This document shows, in pieces, positions 1 through 12,455 of a DNA stretch of 64,000 nt (its first letter is position 1; every line of letters begins with the position of its first letter). The stretch comes from Calliopum simillimum (taxonomy: Eukaryota; Arthropoda; Insecta; Diptera; Lauxaniidae). Both the position numbers and the translations under genes were made by a program. The stretch covers positions 10,693,410 through 10,757,409 of the forward strand of contig OX638372.1 in NCBI GenBank assembly GCA_951812925.1, written 5' to 3'. Below the pieces are notes generated by a model. The model searched no databases, was not told where the DNA came from, and was given only the letters and a program-made list of their open reading frames with translations.

Positions 1-1815
1 TAAAGCTTTCCAGCTATTTTTTTTTCGAAATTTGCAGTTGAGTTCTCAGATTATTATAAAAATTCACAAAGCTGTTCTAAGTGCTCAGTATGAAGAACTC
101 TCAATATTAGTTTTGCGGAAAAAATTTTGTTTTGCAAGTAATGGGCATGGAACTTCACAGTGTCAAAGTAGTGTTTTTGCGAAAAATCGATGCAATTTTT
201 TTCGAAGTTCCGGCATTTTGTCAAAAATAAATTTTTAAATTTTTGTTTTCGAATTCTTGTAACATTTTAAATTTTATTTAAATTCTCATTTTTAAATTTG
301 GAAAATTTTGAAAATTTACAAAATGACGGCCATATTTTGGAAAAATCTCAAAAGTTGATTTTCTCCAAATAAATTTTTTTTTGTTTTTAATTGCTTTCTG
401 AAAGCCAATCTCCATCCCAATTTCCCTGAGCTATGATCGATGATCATTATGTATGCAGAACCGAGTACTAGGAAGCGTTAGTTTTGTAACAAAATATACG
501 AACATGATTTGTTAACTCATTAAGTAAGTTCTACATTCGTCTGAGAATAAAGTTTTTAAGAATCACTACATTTTAATTCGAATAATTATAATTATTTAAT
601 GCGCACCACTCTATTATCCACACTTTCCCCAAATGCAACTAACAAATGAGGCGTTACCAGCATGTCGGTAATGAAACCCTTTTTTATGTTGATTAAAGTG
701 GAGCCATGTGCGTTCGATGGTTGTTGCCGTGTTTAAACGACATTTTTATTGCAACACTTGGAAAGAGAAATAAAAAAGGAGGAAGTTTGGAAAAACAACA
801 AAAAATTGTAGTAGTCGACGACAGCAACGTCAGAGCAATTTTCCACAGGATTAAAATGTGCGGTATAGGAAAGCGGATTAACATGCCTCGATCGGATTGT
901 GTGTGTGTGTGTACTTGTAATGGTGTTTGCCGCAAGATATTTTAGTATGTAGTTTTAATAGTGTTGCTATTTAAAAGCAACAAAAAAAAAAAAAAACTAT
1001 TGTACTTGAAGCCAAAGTTGTCGAAATATTTACATGATTATAAAGTTTTACTGTAACTACGTAGTTAATTAAAATGAGATTTTACATACATGGTAGGTAA
1101 GCAGATTTAAAAATTTTGTATTGAAAGCTGTAGAGAAATTTCTAACAAAAAAGAAAATACTAGAATTTTCCAAAATCTATCATTTATTTTATTGAAAATT
1201 TCAATACTGAGCAGCAAAGAAAGCATTTTATTATCTAAAAGAAAAAAACCTATAAATTCAAATTTACTTTCACTTCCAATGTTTTTTTTACGACTTCATA
1301 ACAGCCCATCAGCTAGTCAACTAGCGAAGCAACAGCGCTGATTTACTTCAAGCAACCAACACAACCAAACTACAATGCCTACAGCCACCAGCAGTAGCAA
1401 CATCAACTGGCTGGGTTCGGTTGGCGCGTTGTTTTAGTTCTTCCAGCTAATTGAGAGCCGGAAAACTTTAAGGAATTTGTGGAATTTTTACAGCTTTTGG
1501 CATATGGCAGCCAGCGTACGGGGATAGAGTTGATTGTTGGTGTGTGTGGCGTGTGATGATGTTGCCAGCGGCGTTTATGCTTAAGCATAAAATTAAAGTT
1601 GTTGGGTTGTTGTTCTTCACCCATTTCTCATATCAAAGTTATTACCCGAAAGTGTTGTTGTTAATAAGATTTTAATGTTTTTGAACTTTTTACAAACATC
1701 TTTCATGTTTTATTTAATTGATTAGGTATATATTTTGTGTCAAGAAAATCTATGCTAAAAGTTTGGAAAATTTTCATGGAAAAGTTATGTAGTTTTTAAG
1801 TGCGTAAAATAAAAA
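1..1815. other. AT-rich DNA, no gene recognised
   Basis: No frame here has the composition or motifs of a real protein; short open frames are interrupted by T and A runs. There is a (TG)7 microsatellite near 898-911 and several A/T homopolymers. The portion around 1320-1620 is less AT-biased (CAGCAGTAGCAACATC-type words), but I see no splice-bounded exon in it. Confidence 0.6.
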
Positions 1816-2012
1816 TAACCCATAATAATCAAGTTTTTGGATAAAGGGGTCAAATAGACCCATAAAAACGCAATATAATGGGTTAGCATGTTCTAGAAAA
1901 TTGTTCCTTGCTTGATTTCAAGTTAACGTTTTAAAACATATTAACCCATTATATCCCGTTTTTATGGGTCTTTTTTGACCCCTTTATTCAAAAACTTGGT
2001 TATAATGGGTTA
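1816..2012. repeat. Inverted repeat, 70-bp arms
   Basis: Positions 1816-1885 and 1942-2012 are reverse complements with only a few mismatches, separated by about 56 bp. Each arm starts with TAACCCAT and ends with ATGGGTTA, so each arm is also bounded by its own short inverted ends. It contains the word GGGGTCAAATAGACCCATAA on the left and its mirror on the right. It is probably a small foldback element or MITE; no coding capacity and no target duplication could be assigned. Confidence 0.75.
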
Positions 2013-3957
2013 AGATATTGCACAAAAAAATTCTAGCAATAATTTCACTAAGGCTCACTGGAAAAAAAATCCGCACGAAAAGTGGCAGCCCTGTATGGTA
2101 GCGCATGCGCACCAACGCCTCATGTTAAACGCAACATAACACAAATTCAAAAACTCATAACTTGATAACCGTAAAACATACCGCAATTTTGAGGACTGGA
2201 AAATAATTGTAATAAATTTTACTTTTAAATCAAAATATTTTTAAAATAATTAAAAGGGTGCTCCAAGCCCCAAAATGACTTTAAAAAAGGAAAAAGGTTT
2301 TTTTCGACCAAAAATAAATTTTTTTTTAGTGAAATTATTTTTTTTTCAAAAGCTCATATTTTTCTACAGAAACCTTTGAAAATTTCATTAAAATCAGTTA
2401 CAAAGCCGAGGAGCTATAAATTTTCAAATATGGGATCGAACTTCCTATGGCCGCCATCTTGAAAATTTTAGGAATTTTGGAAAATAATTTTACCAAATGT
2501 GTCAAATACTAACTTTTCACCAATTTTCATAGAAATCGGAGATTTCAAGTCTAATCTTGGTCGATAACGCAAAGAAAGACTCAGGTACAACCCAATCAGA
2601 TCAAATCTACTACGCAGTGAAATGCTGTGATAGTTTACTAAAGCCTTGAGGCATTGTTTTTACAAGAATCGAATAAGACATTTGGTAATAATAGAGGGAA
2701 CTATGCGCAAAGAATAGTGTCTTTCGAGTTTTGAACAAAAACACTTCAACGCATTGCAAGTTATTAGACCAATGCACCATCGTTTTCAGCGTTGTTGAAT
2801 TTTATAGTTGCCATAATGGTTTTTTAGAGGCATTCTCCCTCTGTTAGAGTTGTTTTGATTTTTGAATATGAATTAATGATTCTAAAGTTGGTTCTAAAAT
2901 AATTTTCATAATATACTTAGTCAAAAAATTATCACGCTTATAATTTTAAACCTTATTTTATTTATCTATAATTTTAAACTCACCATTAAACTTAGCAAAT
3001 TTGCTGAAAAGAGAAAAACAGAAAAAAAATGTATGAAAAATCAGTTAAATTAAATACTGTTATATTTTATTTGATGCTATCTAATTTTTTTTTTCCTTTC
3101 GAACACCATATATAAGAAACCTTTCCAAAGAACTATCTAACAAATGAAGGAACGAACGAACATCATGCATTTACGAATATGTTGTTTGGATAGGAAACTC
3201 ATTACGCAAATCTGCCCTAAGCTACACCAAAATCCCTTTTTTTTTTGCGCTTGCTTGATTTAAATTTTAACTCCTAATGCCACATATACAAATAAGGGTA
3301 CAAATACACTAACACACTTCTATAATATATGTATATACGTTCGTATAAAAGCATGACAACTAAGGATAATGGCATCATGTGTTTTGCATGTTACGCACAT
3401 TGTAAAGTATTTGCTAGTTCTTTTTTTTATTTTTTATTTTATTTTGGTACATCAAGGACGAAATATATATCTGTGTATGTGTGAGTGTATGTGTGCACAA
3501 ACACATCAATAAATCTTAAAGTCCTATGCAAACATTAAACCTTTGATCTGCATCAATTTGTTCTCGCTGGGGGTGAAGAAGAAGGTAAATCCATGCATTA
3601 GTTTTTGTTCCATATGCAACTTTTCGATTACATGCGCTGAAAATTCGGTTATTTCTTAAAGGTTTCTTTAACTTCTTTTTTTGAACATGTTTTGTACGTA
3701 TACACATTTATTTGTATTTTGTTGTATTTCTTATTTTTTGGGAATATTGTGCTACAACTTTTTGTAGGTAATGTTGTTTATGTTGCTTTGGATTTTCCCT
3801 TTTTATTTTTCCATGTCAGCTTGAAATCCCATAATATAAACATGATTATCATTGCTGCTGAAAATTTGGTAGGAAATCATTAACATTTTTCTGTGGAAAA
3901 TTGAATATGCTATTTGGCGCATATGACGTAGTCTATATTCTTTTTCCAATAACAAAG
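2013..3957. other. AT-rich DNA, no gene recognised
   Basis: Non-coding by composition. A decayed tRNA-like stretch lies at about 2738-2786, and an imperfect GT/AT-rich microsatellite region at 3470-3500. Nothing else could be supported. Confidence 0.55.
2738..2786 (-). other. Decayed tRNA-like A-box region
   Basis: The plus strand reads GTTATTAGACCAATGCACC, which matches GTCATTAGACCGATACACT in the tRNA-like module at 6010-6088 at most positions. Read on the minus strand it resembles a D arm with an A box. No convincing B box remains, so this is only a partial relic, recognised mainly by similarity to the better copy. Confidence 0.35.
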
Positions 3958-3959
3958 TA

Positions 3960-4413
3960 AAAAGACTGGTTCAGAAAAATGCTCATAACTTCGGTTCTTT
4001 TAAGCTACTTAAGTATAACATTATTTTAGAATATGCAGAACAGGATCAGATTTCAGGTTATCTTGTACTGCAGGGAAAAGAATTTCCAAAATTCTGAAGT
4101 CAAAAATTTACATATCGAAATATCTGGAAAAACTGGATTTTAAAGGACACAGGTAGTCTCTTTGAGGTTTATATGTGTCATGTAAAGCATATAAAAATTT
4201 AGGGCAAGCAAACTGACTTGCATGAAGTACTTCAAATTGAAATTTGATTTTGTTACAGAATTTTCCAAATTTTTTCCTTACTATACAAGTAAATTAGATA
4301 GACCTTACCGCCTTTGGAATTTGGTAGAATTCAACATTTTCTCAAAACAAAAACTGTTATAGTTGACCCACAGCAATCAAAGTTATGAGCATTTTTCTGA
4401 ATCTGTCTGTTTT
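3960..4413. mobile_element. MITE-like element with ~40-bp inverted ends and TA flanks
   Basis: The left end carries GGTTCAGAAAAATGCTCATA and the right end carries its near-perfect reverse complement (4383-4404). Outside both ends is a TA dinucleotide (3958-3959 and 4414-4415), as expected for Tc1/mariner/pogo-type insertions. The arms diverge inward after about 40 bp and the inside has no recognisable protein. It is likely a non-autonomous DNA transposon; the superfamily call rests only on the TA flanks. Confidence 0.55.
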
Positions 4414-4601
4414 TATGCTCAAAAACACGAAAATCCCGTTTTTTGTGACATAGAACCATGTCAACCATGTGTCTAGTCAAATCGATGGTCTATCTCAAAT
4501 TTGGTTCATTCTCGAGTACAATCTGTCATATATGTTTATTTGATCTATTTTTCTTAAAGCACAACTTTCAGTTGTATTGCGTAATTCGTATAGTTTCAAT
4601 T

Positions 4602-4858
4602 GAGGGTTATAGAAGCAAAGGCAGCAATCTCCATTTTGTTTATGAACGTGTTTGATGGTGTTTGATCACAAGCTACCATCAAATGCAACTAGATGTCACT
4701 ATCAAACATGTCCTTGATTAAAGGAGAGACTATCGTCTTTTATTCTGTACCTTTTTGATCGTGCCATCTTCTTGCATTTGATGATACCCTGTGGTCAAGC
4801 ACTAACAGACACACTCAGAAAAAAAATGGAGATTGCTGCTTTTACTTCTATACCCCTC
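4602..4858 (+). mobile_element. MITE family 'GAGGGG', copy 1, with AATT target duplication
   Basis: A 257-bp element with about 35-bp terminal inverted repeats: the left end begins GAGGGTTATAGAAGCAAAGG and the right end closes CTTCTATACCCCTC. It is flanked by AATT on both sides (4598-4601, 4859-4862). A second copy in reverse orientation lies at 42135-42382, flanked by ATTT on both sides. Comparison of the copies confirms the boundaries and a 4-bp target duplication rich in A and T. The interior has no coding capacity, so it must be mobilised in trans. The superfamily is undetermined from these ends. Confidence 0.82.
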
Positions 4859-5029
4859 AATTACTTTCTTATTACTTTTTGAAGTGAAACTTCTTTGGCG
4901 GCGTTAGGTGTAAAACTTTAAGGCCGCGACACTTTTCGTTCGACACTTTTTCGGCGAGACTTTTCGTTACATCCCATTAAATTTGGCAATATATACAGGC
5001 TATTTTGTCGAAATTTCATAGGAAGGTGT

Positions 5030-5490
5030 CGAACGTCAATACCATATTGATAGCTTTCTGGAATACCTGAAGATTTCCGAAGGACACCCGAAGGCTTCAT
5101 AGTTCAAACGAAACTAGGTTTATTAGAGAGAAAACAACGATAGTGAATTATTCACAAGCTTTATTTGATTCATTTCTTGGAACACGCGAAGGTTAACAAA
5201 GATCACCCAAAGGCTTCACAGTCAAAACGAAGAATATCTAGATAGACCAGAGGAAAAACATCTATGGTGTATTATCAAAAAACTTTAATTGATTAATTTC
5301 CTGGAACTTCCGTAGGTTCACAAAGATCACCCGAAGGCTTCATAGTCAAACCGAAGAATATTTAGATTTGTAAGAGGGAAAACATCTTTATTGCACTATC
5401 AACAAGCATTAATTGATTCATTTATTGAGACACCTAAAGTCTAAAGTCATCCGAAGGCTTCATAGCCTAACTGAAGAATATTTACGCGGA
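5030..5490 (+). repeat. Tandem array, ~121-bp unit, about four copies
   Basis: The phrase CCGAAGGCTTCATAG or a close variant recurs at about 5087, 5207, 5329 and 5450, a spacing of 120-122 bp. It is followed each time by an ACGAAGAATAT-like word and then by AAAACATCT-like and TTAATTGATT-like words. Units differ by substitutions and small indels, so the array is old. A short open frame at its left edge on the minus strand is a by-product of the repeat. Confidence 0.8.
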
Positions 5491-5639
5491 ATTTGGTTTT
5501 TTTTTTTTTACTTTTGAGACAATACTGTAGGACGTCGGACTATTGCACAAGTAGTGTGTAACGTACACCGTGGACCGACCTCTCCAAACTCTGGTCTTAT
5601 CACATGCAAAGTTTTATTTACGTTTTGTATTGCTTGTCA

Positions 5640-5712
5640 TTGGACATGGCCAATTGTCTTCTTATGCTTTACATTGAGGCCAGGTCAATTGTCTCCTTTC
5701 ACATTAAAAATA
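5640..5712 (-). repeat. Two relic units of the 43-bp minisatellite
   Basis: The words GGCCAATTGTCTTCTTATGC and GGTCAATTGTCTCCTTTCAC lie about 40 bp apart here, with ACATTGAGGCCA between them. They are the reverse complement of the unit that is expanded tenfold at 21790-22215. A short open frame across this stretch is not a gene. Confidence 0.65.
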
Positions 5713-5827
5713 GTCTACACTAAAGTCAAACCAAAATTAACTTCATAAAATTTGATATAAATATAATAATTATTATATAAGTTGATATAATAATAATAAT
5801 ATTTCACACAAAAATATCAGAAGGTTC

Positions 5828-5876
5828 TATAGCCGATATGCAAAAGAGTTCTAGGTTCGAATACCATTGCGGATGA
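5828..5876 (+). other. tRNA-like relic with B-box
   Basis: TCTAGGTTCGAATACCATTG matches an RNA polymerase III B box (GGTTCGAATCC consensus) and is followed by T runs from 5878. The upstream TATAGCCGATATGC is only a weak A-box candidate. No cloverleaf can be drawn, so I call it a degraded tRNA-derived module and not a tRNA gene. Confidence 0.45.
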
Positions 5877-6009
5877 AATTTTGTTTTAGTTTTTTTTTAT
5901 TATTATTTTACAACTCGGCTATGCTAAAAAGTGTTTCGTTTAAAGCTCCGAAGACACTTTAAGCAAATTGTGTTCAATTAACAAAAATTGAAAAATTAAA
6001 ATTAAAAAT

Positions 6010-6088
6010 AAGCGAGAGGAGGTTTTGAACCTGGGTCTCTTAATGCAGCTCAAGTCATTAGACCGATACACTATCGTTTGGTCTACAT
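6010..6088 (-). other. tRNA-like module (A box and B box)
   Basis: Read on the minus strand, a D-arm-like stretch GATAGTGTATCGGTCTAATG is followed 40 nt later by the B-box-like AGGTTCAAAACCTC. The order and spacing are those of a tRNA, but the T stem keeps only about three pairs and no clear anticodon arm forms. A related, more degraded copy lies at 2738-2786. It is best read as a tRNA-derived repeat fragment, similar to the heads of SINEs. Confidence 0.5.
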
Positions 6089-6099
6089 CACAGTGAACG

Positions 6100-8275
6100 A
6101 ATTGACCAAAGGCTACTTAGTCAGTAACGTTATAATTTAACTGACACAATTGGACCACTTTTGGTATAAACGACGGATTATGCATTACATTTGAACCATT
6201 TTTGATACAAAGAACTCACTTTACATTATATTTGAATCCGTTTTGTTACATACTTAGTTTATAGGTTTAGTAAATTTATTTTTGTTTTTGGTGTAGTAGT
6301 ATATTTTCTGCGTTAATATTAAAAAAATTTATACAGATTTGAATTCACCGCAATTTCCTTCACCAAATGACATCTTTTATAAAAAAATTTGGCGACAAAA
6401 CACTTCTATTTTTTTTTGAGCGGATATACCCTGCTTCGATATTCATTTATTACAAATACAATGCGATACTTCAACACCATTACAGATTATTTGCAACAAA
6501 TTTTATTGAAAGAAAAGGAAATTATTATTTTCAGACTTTTGTGTCAACGACGTTTATTTGAAATTGTGAATGAAAAAGGTGGCAGCACTCCATACCACTT
6601 GGTGTTATACGACCACGCGAATTTCGTGGTATTGAGAACTATTTTTTTTTCATTTTTTTATTTCTATTCGCAATAATTTCTTTGTTATTTGCAATTGTTT
6701 GGGCAAAAATCTTATTTAAGAAAAATTATTCTTTTTTTATAAGAATTTTATATACAAAACCCGGTGGTTTTGCGTCTTTTGTGCAAAATGGAAAACAGAA
6801 AATCAAATGTGTGTGGGGGAGGATTTGCTTTATTTTGCACTTTTGTGAAATACTTAAGTGTATTCAAATTTATTTTTTTGAAATAAATTGACTAAATTGA
6901 ATATAAATTGAAAAAGCGAAAAAAAAAGAAAAAGTGTTTAGCTGAAAATTAGGCTAAATAAGTTTTATATGGAAAATGGGGTGTCCTCCGACGAAGTTTT
7001 AACGAAATTGAAAGTAAACTTGAGACTGCCAATTTCAAAAAACGGCTGATGAAGAAGCTACGCTAACACTTTAAATTGTGTCACCTTCGACACTTTTTAA
7101 ATTTTCGCATTTTTTTATTTTTTCTAAAATTGTTTTTTTTTTCCAATTTTCCAACATTTTGTTAACTCAACTTTTTCATTTTACTTATCGTCAACTTACT
7201 GCTTGTAATACAGCAAAAACAACTGATTTAAAAGCAAAAGTTTACGAGTTAATTTCCATCATAAAAACAAACTACGAGCTGCGAAAAAAAGGTAGTAGAA
7301 ATGCACAGAAAATGCATTAAAAGGAGGAAAAACAGAAAAAGTGTAATGAATAGATGCCAACCAGCGTATAGAATGCGGGGAAAAGATGACACAGAGAGAG
7401 ATTCAAGGCAAAATCCTGTCTGTGCTCAAACGTGTAAATTATACTCGCTACGTTGTCATAACAACTGCAAAGTAGAGGTGATTTTGTGCCCCTGCCCCCA
7501 AAGACAAGATGGCGGAGGCGGCGTCACATCAATAACACAAATTGTAATACAAAAACACCTTATCAGCTTAGTTACAACTTTGTTGGTCAGAAATCAAAAT
7601 GAATGTAGAAATTAAAAAAAAGGAGAAAAAAATAAAGGAAATGCTCACAAGGACATGGCAACACACTCTGGATTGTATGTATATGACAGTGTTTTCGGTT
7701 TTACTTTGTAATTTTCCCTGGGCTTGAGCGGTTTAGAGTAAAAACTAATTAAAAGTTGTAAGACAAGAACTTTTCAACTTTTTTTTGTGCCGTTTTCAGG
7801 TTTTAACTCATATTTTTTACTGTCGTTTTTGTTGTGCAACAGTTTGACACAAAGTGGAAAAATTAAAAAAAAGAAAAAGAAAAACACTGCTTGCCATATT
7901 CTGTGCTTGTATTAGAGGTGGTGGTTGTTTATCCGAGGGAAAGTTGAGAATCCTCTACAAGGCACAGGTGAAATCAGCTTTTGGATTTTTATAGCAAGAA
8001 ATGTTTTTTAACACCATGATTTTAGTTGGGATTCTGAGTTTGTTATTCGAAAAATGGAGAACTCAGCACTTGAAACATGTGTTAGACAAAGTATAAAACT
8101 TTCTCTTTCTATCTCTTATACATACGCTCCAATACAAAATTTTGTGCCGATCGGAATACTTTAAAGTCTGTTCATAGATCGTTGAAATATAAAACACATC
8201 TTATACAAGAAAATAATGGTCAATATCTTTTAATTATATTTGTGATATTGTAATGAAACTTTTTGCCGCTAGCCG
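6100..8275. other. AT-rich DNA, no gene recognised
   Basis: At 6145-6260 there are two to three loose copies of a ~50-bp unit containing TTTGAACCATTTTTGATACA. The stretch 7200-7680 is less AT-rich and open for about 100 codons on the plus strand, but shows no domain, no codon bias I can see and no splice-bounded structure. The rest is A/T homopolymer-rich. Confidence 0.5.
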
Positions 8276-9243
8276 GGGTGTAGCCTAGATAGTATCACAA
8301 AAAAAAAGAGCTCGAATGACCGCCCCCAGTTTGAAAGCTAACATTTGAAGAATTTTAAGGGAAGAAAACATTTTTTTTTCGGCCTCTAAATTCGATGCGG
8401 TTTTGTTTTTTTCTTATATCTCCGCCATATGACAATTGATCAACAAGTATAGTATATCGTTGTAAATGTCATAACATGAGTCATTTGTGTCAGATTTTTT
8501 TTTCGATTAGTTGTGTTCATCAACTTAGTTTTTACCACCATAAGGTGCCAAAGATACCTTATAGAATTGAAGCCCACAAAAATTCATAAAATTCATCTCT
8601 ACAAAGTTTCCTCAAATTGTTGGAATTGAAGAAACTATAGCGAATCTCTAGGCTCAGTACAAAATATGAAAAACAGGATGTTTAAAAAATGAATATCGCC
8701 CCCTAAGACTATGCAATATTTTTTTTTAACATTTGACATTTTAAACAGCATGCAAATAAATTTAAAAAAAATATTGCATAGTCTTAGGGGGTGATATTCG
8801 TTTTTGAAACACCCTGTTTTTCATATTTTGTACTGAGCTTTTAGATTTGCTATAACTTCTTCAATTTCAACAATTTGAGGAAACTTTGTAGAGATGAATT
8901 TTATGATTTTGTACGGACTTTAATTTTATGATGTGCTCTTGGCATCTTAGGGTGATGGAAACCGAGACAATGAGTACAATTAGTCGTAAAAAAAATCTGA
9001 GATAAATGACTTCTATAAATGAAATGTAACCCATGTTGACATTTACAACGATATACTATACTTGTTGATCAGACGTCAAATGGCGGAGATATAAGAAAAA
9101 AACAAAACCGCATCGAATTTAGAGGCAGAAAAAAAAAAATGTTTTTTTCCTTAAAATTCTTTCAATATTAGCTCTCAAACTGGGGACGGTCATTCGAACT
9201 TCTTTCTTTTTGTATAGGGGTCGATACTATCTAGTGCAGCCCA
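8276..9243. repeat. Large palindrome, arms about 455 and 480 bp
   Basis: Positions 8276-8729 and 8762-9243 are reverse complements along nearly their whole length, with a ~32-bp spacer. Matching landmarks include CTAGATAGTATC at the left end against GATACTATCTAG at the right end, ATAGTATATCGTTGTAAATG against its mirror at 9039-9063, and ATGCAATATTTTT at the centre. Arms differ by scattered substitutions and small indels. It has no coding capacity. It may be a foldback transposon or an inverted duplication of a MITE, and its RNA would form a ~450-bp hairpin. Confidence 0.85.
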
Positions 9244-9384
9244 TGGTTCGTATGCAAAAATTCATTTCCCCACCAAGGAAAGAAACACTTTTCACAATTT
9301 TCCGGGTGTTATTTCACAATTTTATTTCACTTCTTATATTTTCCCTGAAAAGCATGGTAAGCATGGATGGTGAGGATATCTGTC

Positions 9385-9905
9385 AGTCGTGAATAACAAC
9401 AGATTCAGGAGTCGTACCTAGATGCGACGCTGGTATGTGTTTTCGTCCAGACGTCAAGATTCAGGAGAGTTGCACCACCGCTGCTTTTCCGTTGTTCTCT
9501 TTTAACCTGTCCTTGTCTGTTCATGAGAGCTCGCGCCACCACTACACTCTCGGGTCGGGTCAGGAAATTCTCCAGAAGACAAAGCCTACAGTCTTAGTCA
9601 CTGTCCATTGATACGTATGTACTGGGTTTTACTTGAAAGTCTCAGTTTCATCCACGGTTGGTTGCAATATTTGAAGAACACGTCTTACCTTGTTGCCGGT
9701 TGGGTTACTAGAGATCGATACCACCACCGGAACTTACATTTCACCATTCCGTTTTCATCCACGATCAGCTGTTTCCTTTTATTGATAAGATTTGTCAGTT
9801 GGCACTCACTGTTTCGGGACCAGGGTTGCTGCTGCACGCGATATAGAATATTTTGTTAGTCTAGAGTGTTGAAACATTTTCTCGACACCCGTGTTCTGAA
9901 TTCAA
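9385..9905. other. Compositionally distinct, GC-richer tract of unknown origin
   Basis: This half kilobase is clearly richer in G and C than its surroundings (for example GAGCTCGCGCCACCACTACA and GGTCGGGTCAGG). On the minus strand about 55 codons are open from about 9857 to 9685, including the peptide NKRKQLIVDENGMVKCK, with a GTAAGT donor-like site directly after the AAAT of its last Lys codons. I do not recognise the peptide. It may be part of a retroelement LTR, a decayed exon, or foreign repeat DNA. Confidence 0.3.
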
Positions 9906-11094
9906 ATACAAACTTTCTCAATTAAAGTTTTTGACGGTACTAATGTAAATATTTTTAGCTTTAATTTTCCTAAGTTTTTTGCTAACAATTTCGTGCTTGG
10001 ATTATTGGTAAAGAAGCGCAAAACAAATGTACAGTGCCCTCTATTGCACAATAGCTCACAATCACAGTTCTAGAAAAAATCTCAAAAATCGCATGTAATC
10101 ATAATTAGAATATAATACATTTAAAAAAGATTTCTCTATTTTAATTAAAAGCTTAAATCTGTTAATTTCAACACAGACAACCACACACGCGTCTGCTGCT
10201 TACGAGAAATGCACATCCTCGCACAAATACAAGTGAACAGAACACACAAAAGCATATCCGCATTATTCTTATCGCAGAGACACAACATACGAACGCCGCT
10301 TACGTTAAACGCATAACTGTTTTTTTTTCTCTCCCTCCATACGAATGACAATAGAAAGCTTAAGGCACAGCGTTTGCTACTTATACGTTTCCGCTGATAT
10401 GCGCTTACTAATACAAACACGCACACACACACCAACGAGACAAATACACAATACAGACAGAGGCGCAAGTATAGTAAATACACGTATCGTATGTATAGCA
10501 TGTGCATGATTAAGGAATAAAAAATGATTGAACGCTTTTTGCCGGTGCAGGAGGCGGAGTACGCGTTTTTTTCTGTCTTTCTTCCTTTGCTCCTGCAGCT
10601 TAAAACGCGCGGCATTTCAGCTGTCGCGTAGCTGTCGTAGTTCATTTAGTGTTTTTGCTTTATGCAGTTAGCATTGATGAATATACAACAACAGTAACAG
10701 CAACAACAACAACAAAAATATGCTCATAAATGTACTGCTGCAAGTACACGTCAAATGACTGTTACGACGTTGTGGCAAAGTGACGGTGGTTTTATGAGCA
10801 TTTTACACTGCATTTAATTTAATGAGAGTCCTTTCAATTTTATTGCAAAAACCGTTGCGCATGTGATTGTGCCGTCGTTGATGTGCTCTGTCGTTATTTG
10901 GGATGGATGGCTAGATGTGAGACTGTTTTGACGCAGCATTTTAGGGTGTCTCTCCCGTATATGAAATTTAAGAGGTCGAGCGAAGAATAATCACAATTTT
11001 TTTTTTTAAATCTATTGAATTTATTTATATATTTGAATCTTTTTTCTAAAAACAATATAAAAAAACAATGAGCATACTATAAAAATACTCTGGA
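9906..11094. other. No gene recognised; CA-rich microsatellites
   Basis: The region contains a (CA)n tract near 10416-10432 and CAACAACAACAA near 10700. A 166-codon open frame on the minus strand (10145-10645) crosses the CA tract, giving Val-Cys repeats, and has no recognisable domain. I regard it as chance. The 10740-10930 part is of normal complexity but non-coding as far as I can tell. Confidence 0.5.
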
Positions 11095-11475
11095 AATCAT
11101 TTTTTAAAAATCAAAATGGCGGACAATTCTTTGAAAAAATGATTTTATCCAAACAAAATGGGATGATTCTTGAGGTTCCTGATTCTGAAATTAGGATACA
11201 TTTTTTTGAAAATAACAAAGCGTAACCAAAATGGTGGAAAATATTCTCAAAAAATGATTATATCAAAACCAAATTGTGGCTACGTGGGTTCTTGAGGTCG
11301 CTGATTCTGAATTCAGTATTAACTTTTTTTGGAAAATAAAATGGCGTATTCCAAATGTCGCAAAATTTCCTAAAAAAAAAAGATTATATCGAAACGAAAT
11401 TGTGGATAGGGTCGTTCTTGAGATTGCTGATTCCGAATTTGCGATAAATTTTTTTGAAAACAACATGCCATTCCA
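11095..11475 (+). repeat. Tandem array, ~123-bp unit, three copies
   Basis: TTCTTGAGGTTCCTGATTCT at about 11168, TTCTTGAGGTCGCTGATTCT at about 11290 and TTCTTGAGATTGCTGATTCC at about 11415 mark three units. Each is followed by a run of T, GAAAATAA and an AAATGG-containing segment. The units are about 80 percent similar by eye. Two 67-codon frames on opposite strands arise from the repeat and are not genes. Confidence 0.8.
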
Positions 11476-12455
11476 CTAATTTTAAAATACTAAATAAATT
11501 CCAAAGGATCCATCTTATTACTCCCATATATGACCATATTTATATTCGTCTTTATGTGCGCATATGTTTTGCTTTATTTTTATGTCATGCCTTGGCTTTT
11601 CCTTTTATTTTTATGCGACAACAATTGGCTTTTTGGCTGTCACAAAATTTTACAAATAAAGTGAAAAAAATGAAACCAAATTCAACTTAACCATTTTAAA
11701 ATGCTTTGATGTGACTGGCATTCCACACACACACATATGCATTTAACAACGAATGACTTCGTCGTCGTTGTCGTCATTTTCATCATCATTTCCTTTTTTA
11801 TTATTTTTATTAACTTCATATAAATTTTCGTATCCTTTATGACGGTTTATGAGGTTAAAATCGTTGATGCTGTTGTTAAAACTCTCTCTTTTTTTATATT
11901 GTTGGTTCGATTATGGTTAAACCCGACACTAAACTACCATAAAGCGTTTCGGAGTATACGTACTTCTACATACATAAATTGAAAGTAAAAGCTTTAAAAA
12001 TGAATTGCAGAACATTAGGCGCTGCGCATTGGCTGCACTGATTTCTAAGAGCACACCTGGTAGTATACCATATTAATAAACACCATTAAAAGTGTTTAAT
12101 TATAAAATAAATTAAAATCCTTTCACGTAAAACGAACGCATACATGCATATAAATAAAATCTACTTGAACTAATCACGGCTCGATTAAGTTGTTTTCAAA
12201 AGTATATCAGTATAACATCAACATTGGAGTCAACATGAAGGCTACTTATCATTCTACAACCTACAGCATCCACTTGTCAGCGCATCCAGTGAGTCAACGT
12301 CACGCACAAAATTAAACAAACATCATTACATCACAATTAAAAGCTTCCGCAGATGCCAGCAAAGTGCTTTGTAATTGGAAAAACTGTGTGGAAAATGTTA
12401 TCTGTCGATACATATGCGTTGCACGTTTCGGAAAAGCAAATACGCTTAGGAAAAT
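11476..12455. other. No gene recognised
   Basis: AT-rich intron-like DNA with a few trinucleotide words (GTCGTCGTTGTCGTC near 11760). No repeat or gene signal beyond this. Confidence 0.5.

Noticed and set aside
10145..10645. 166-codon minus-strand frame
   Set aside because: It crosses a CA microsatellite, lacks a recognisable domain and has no supporting context.
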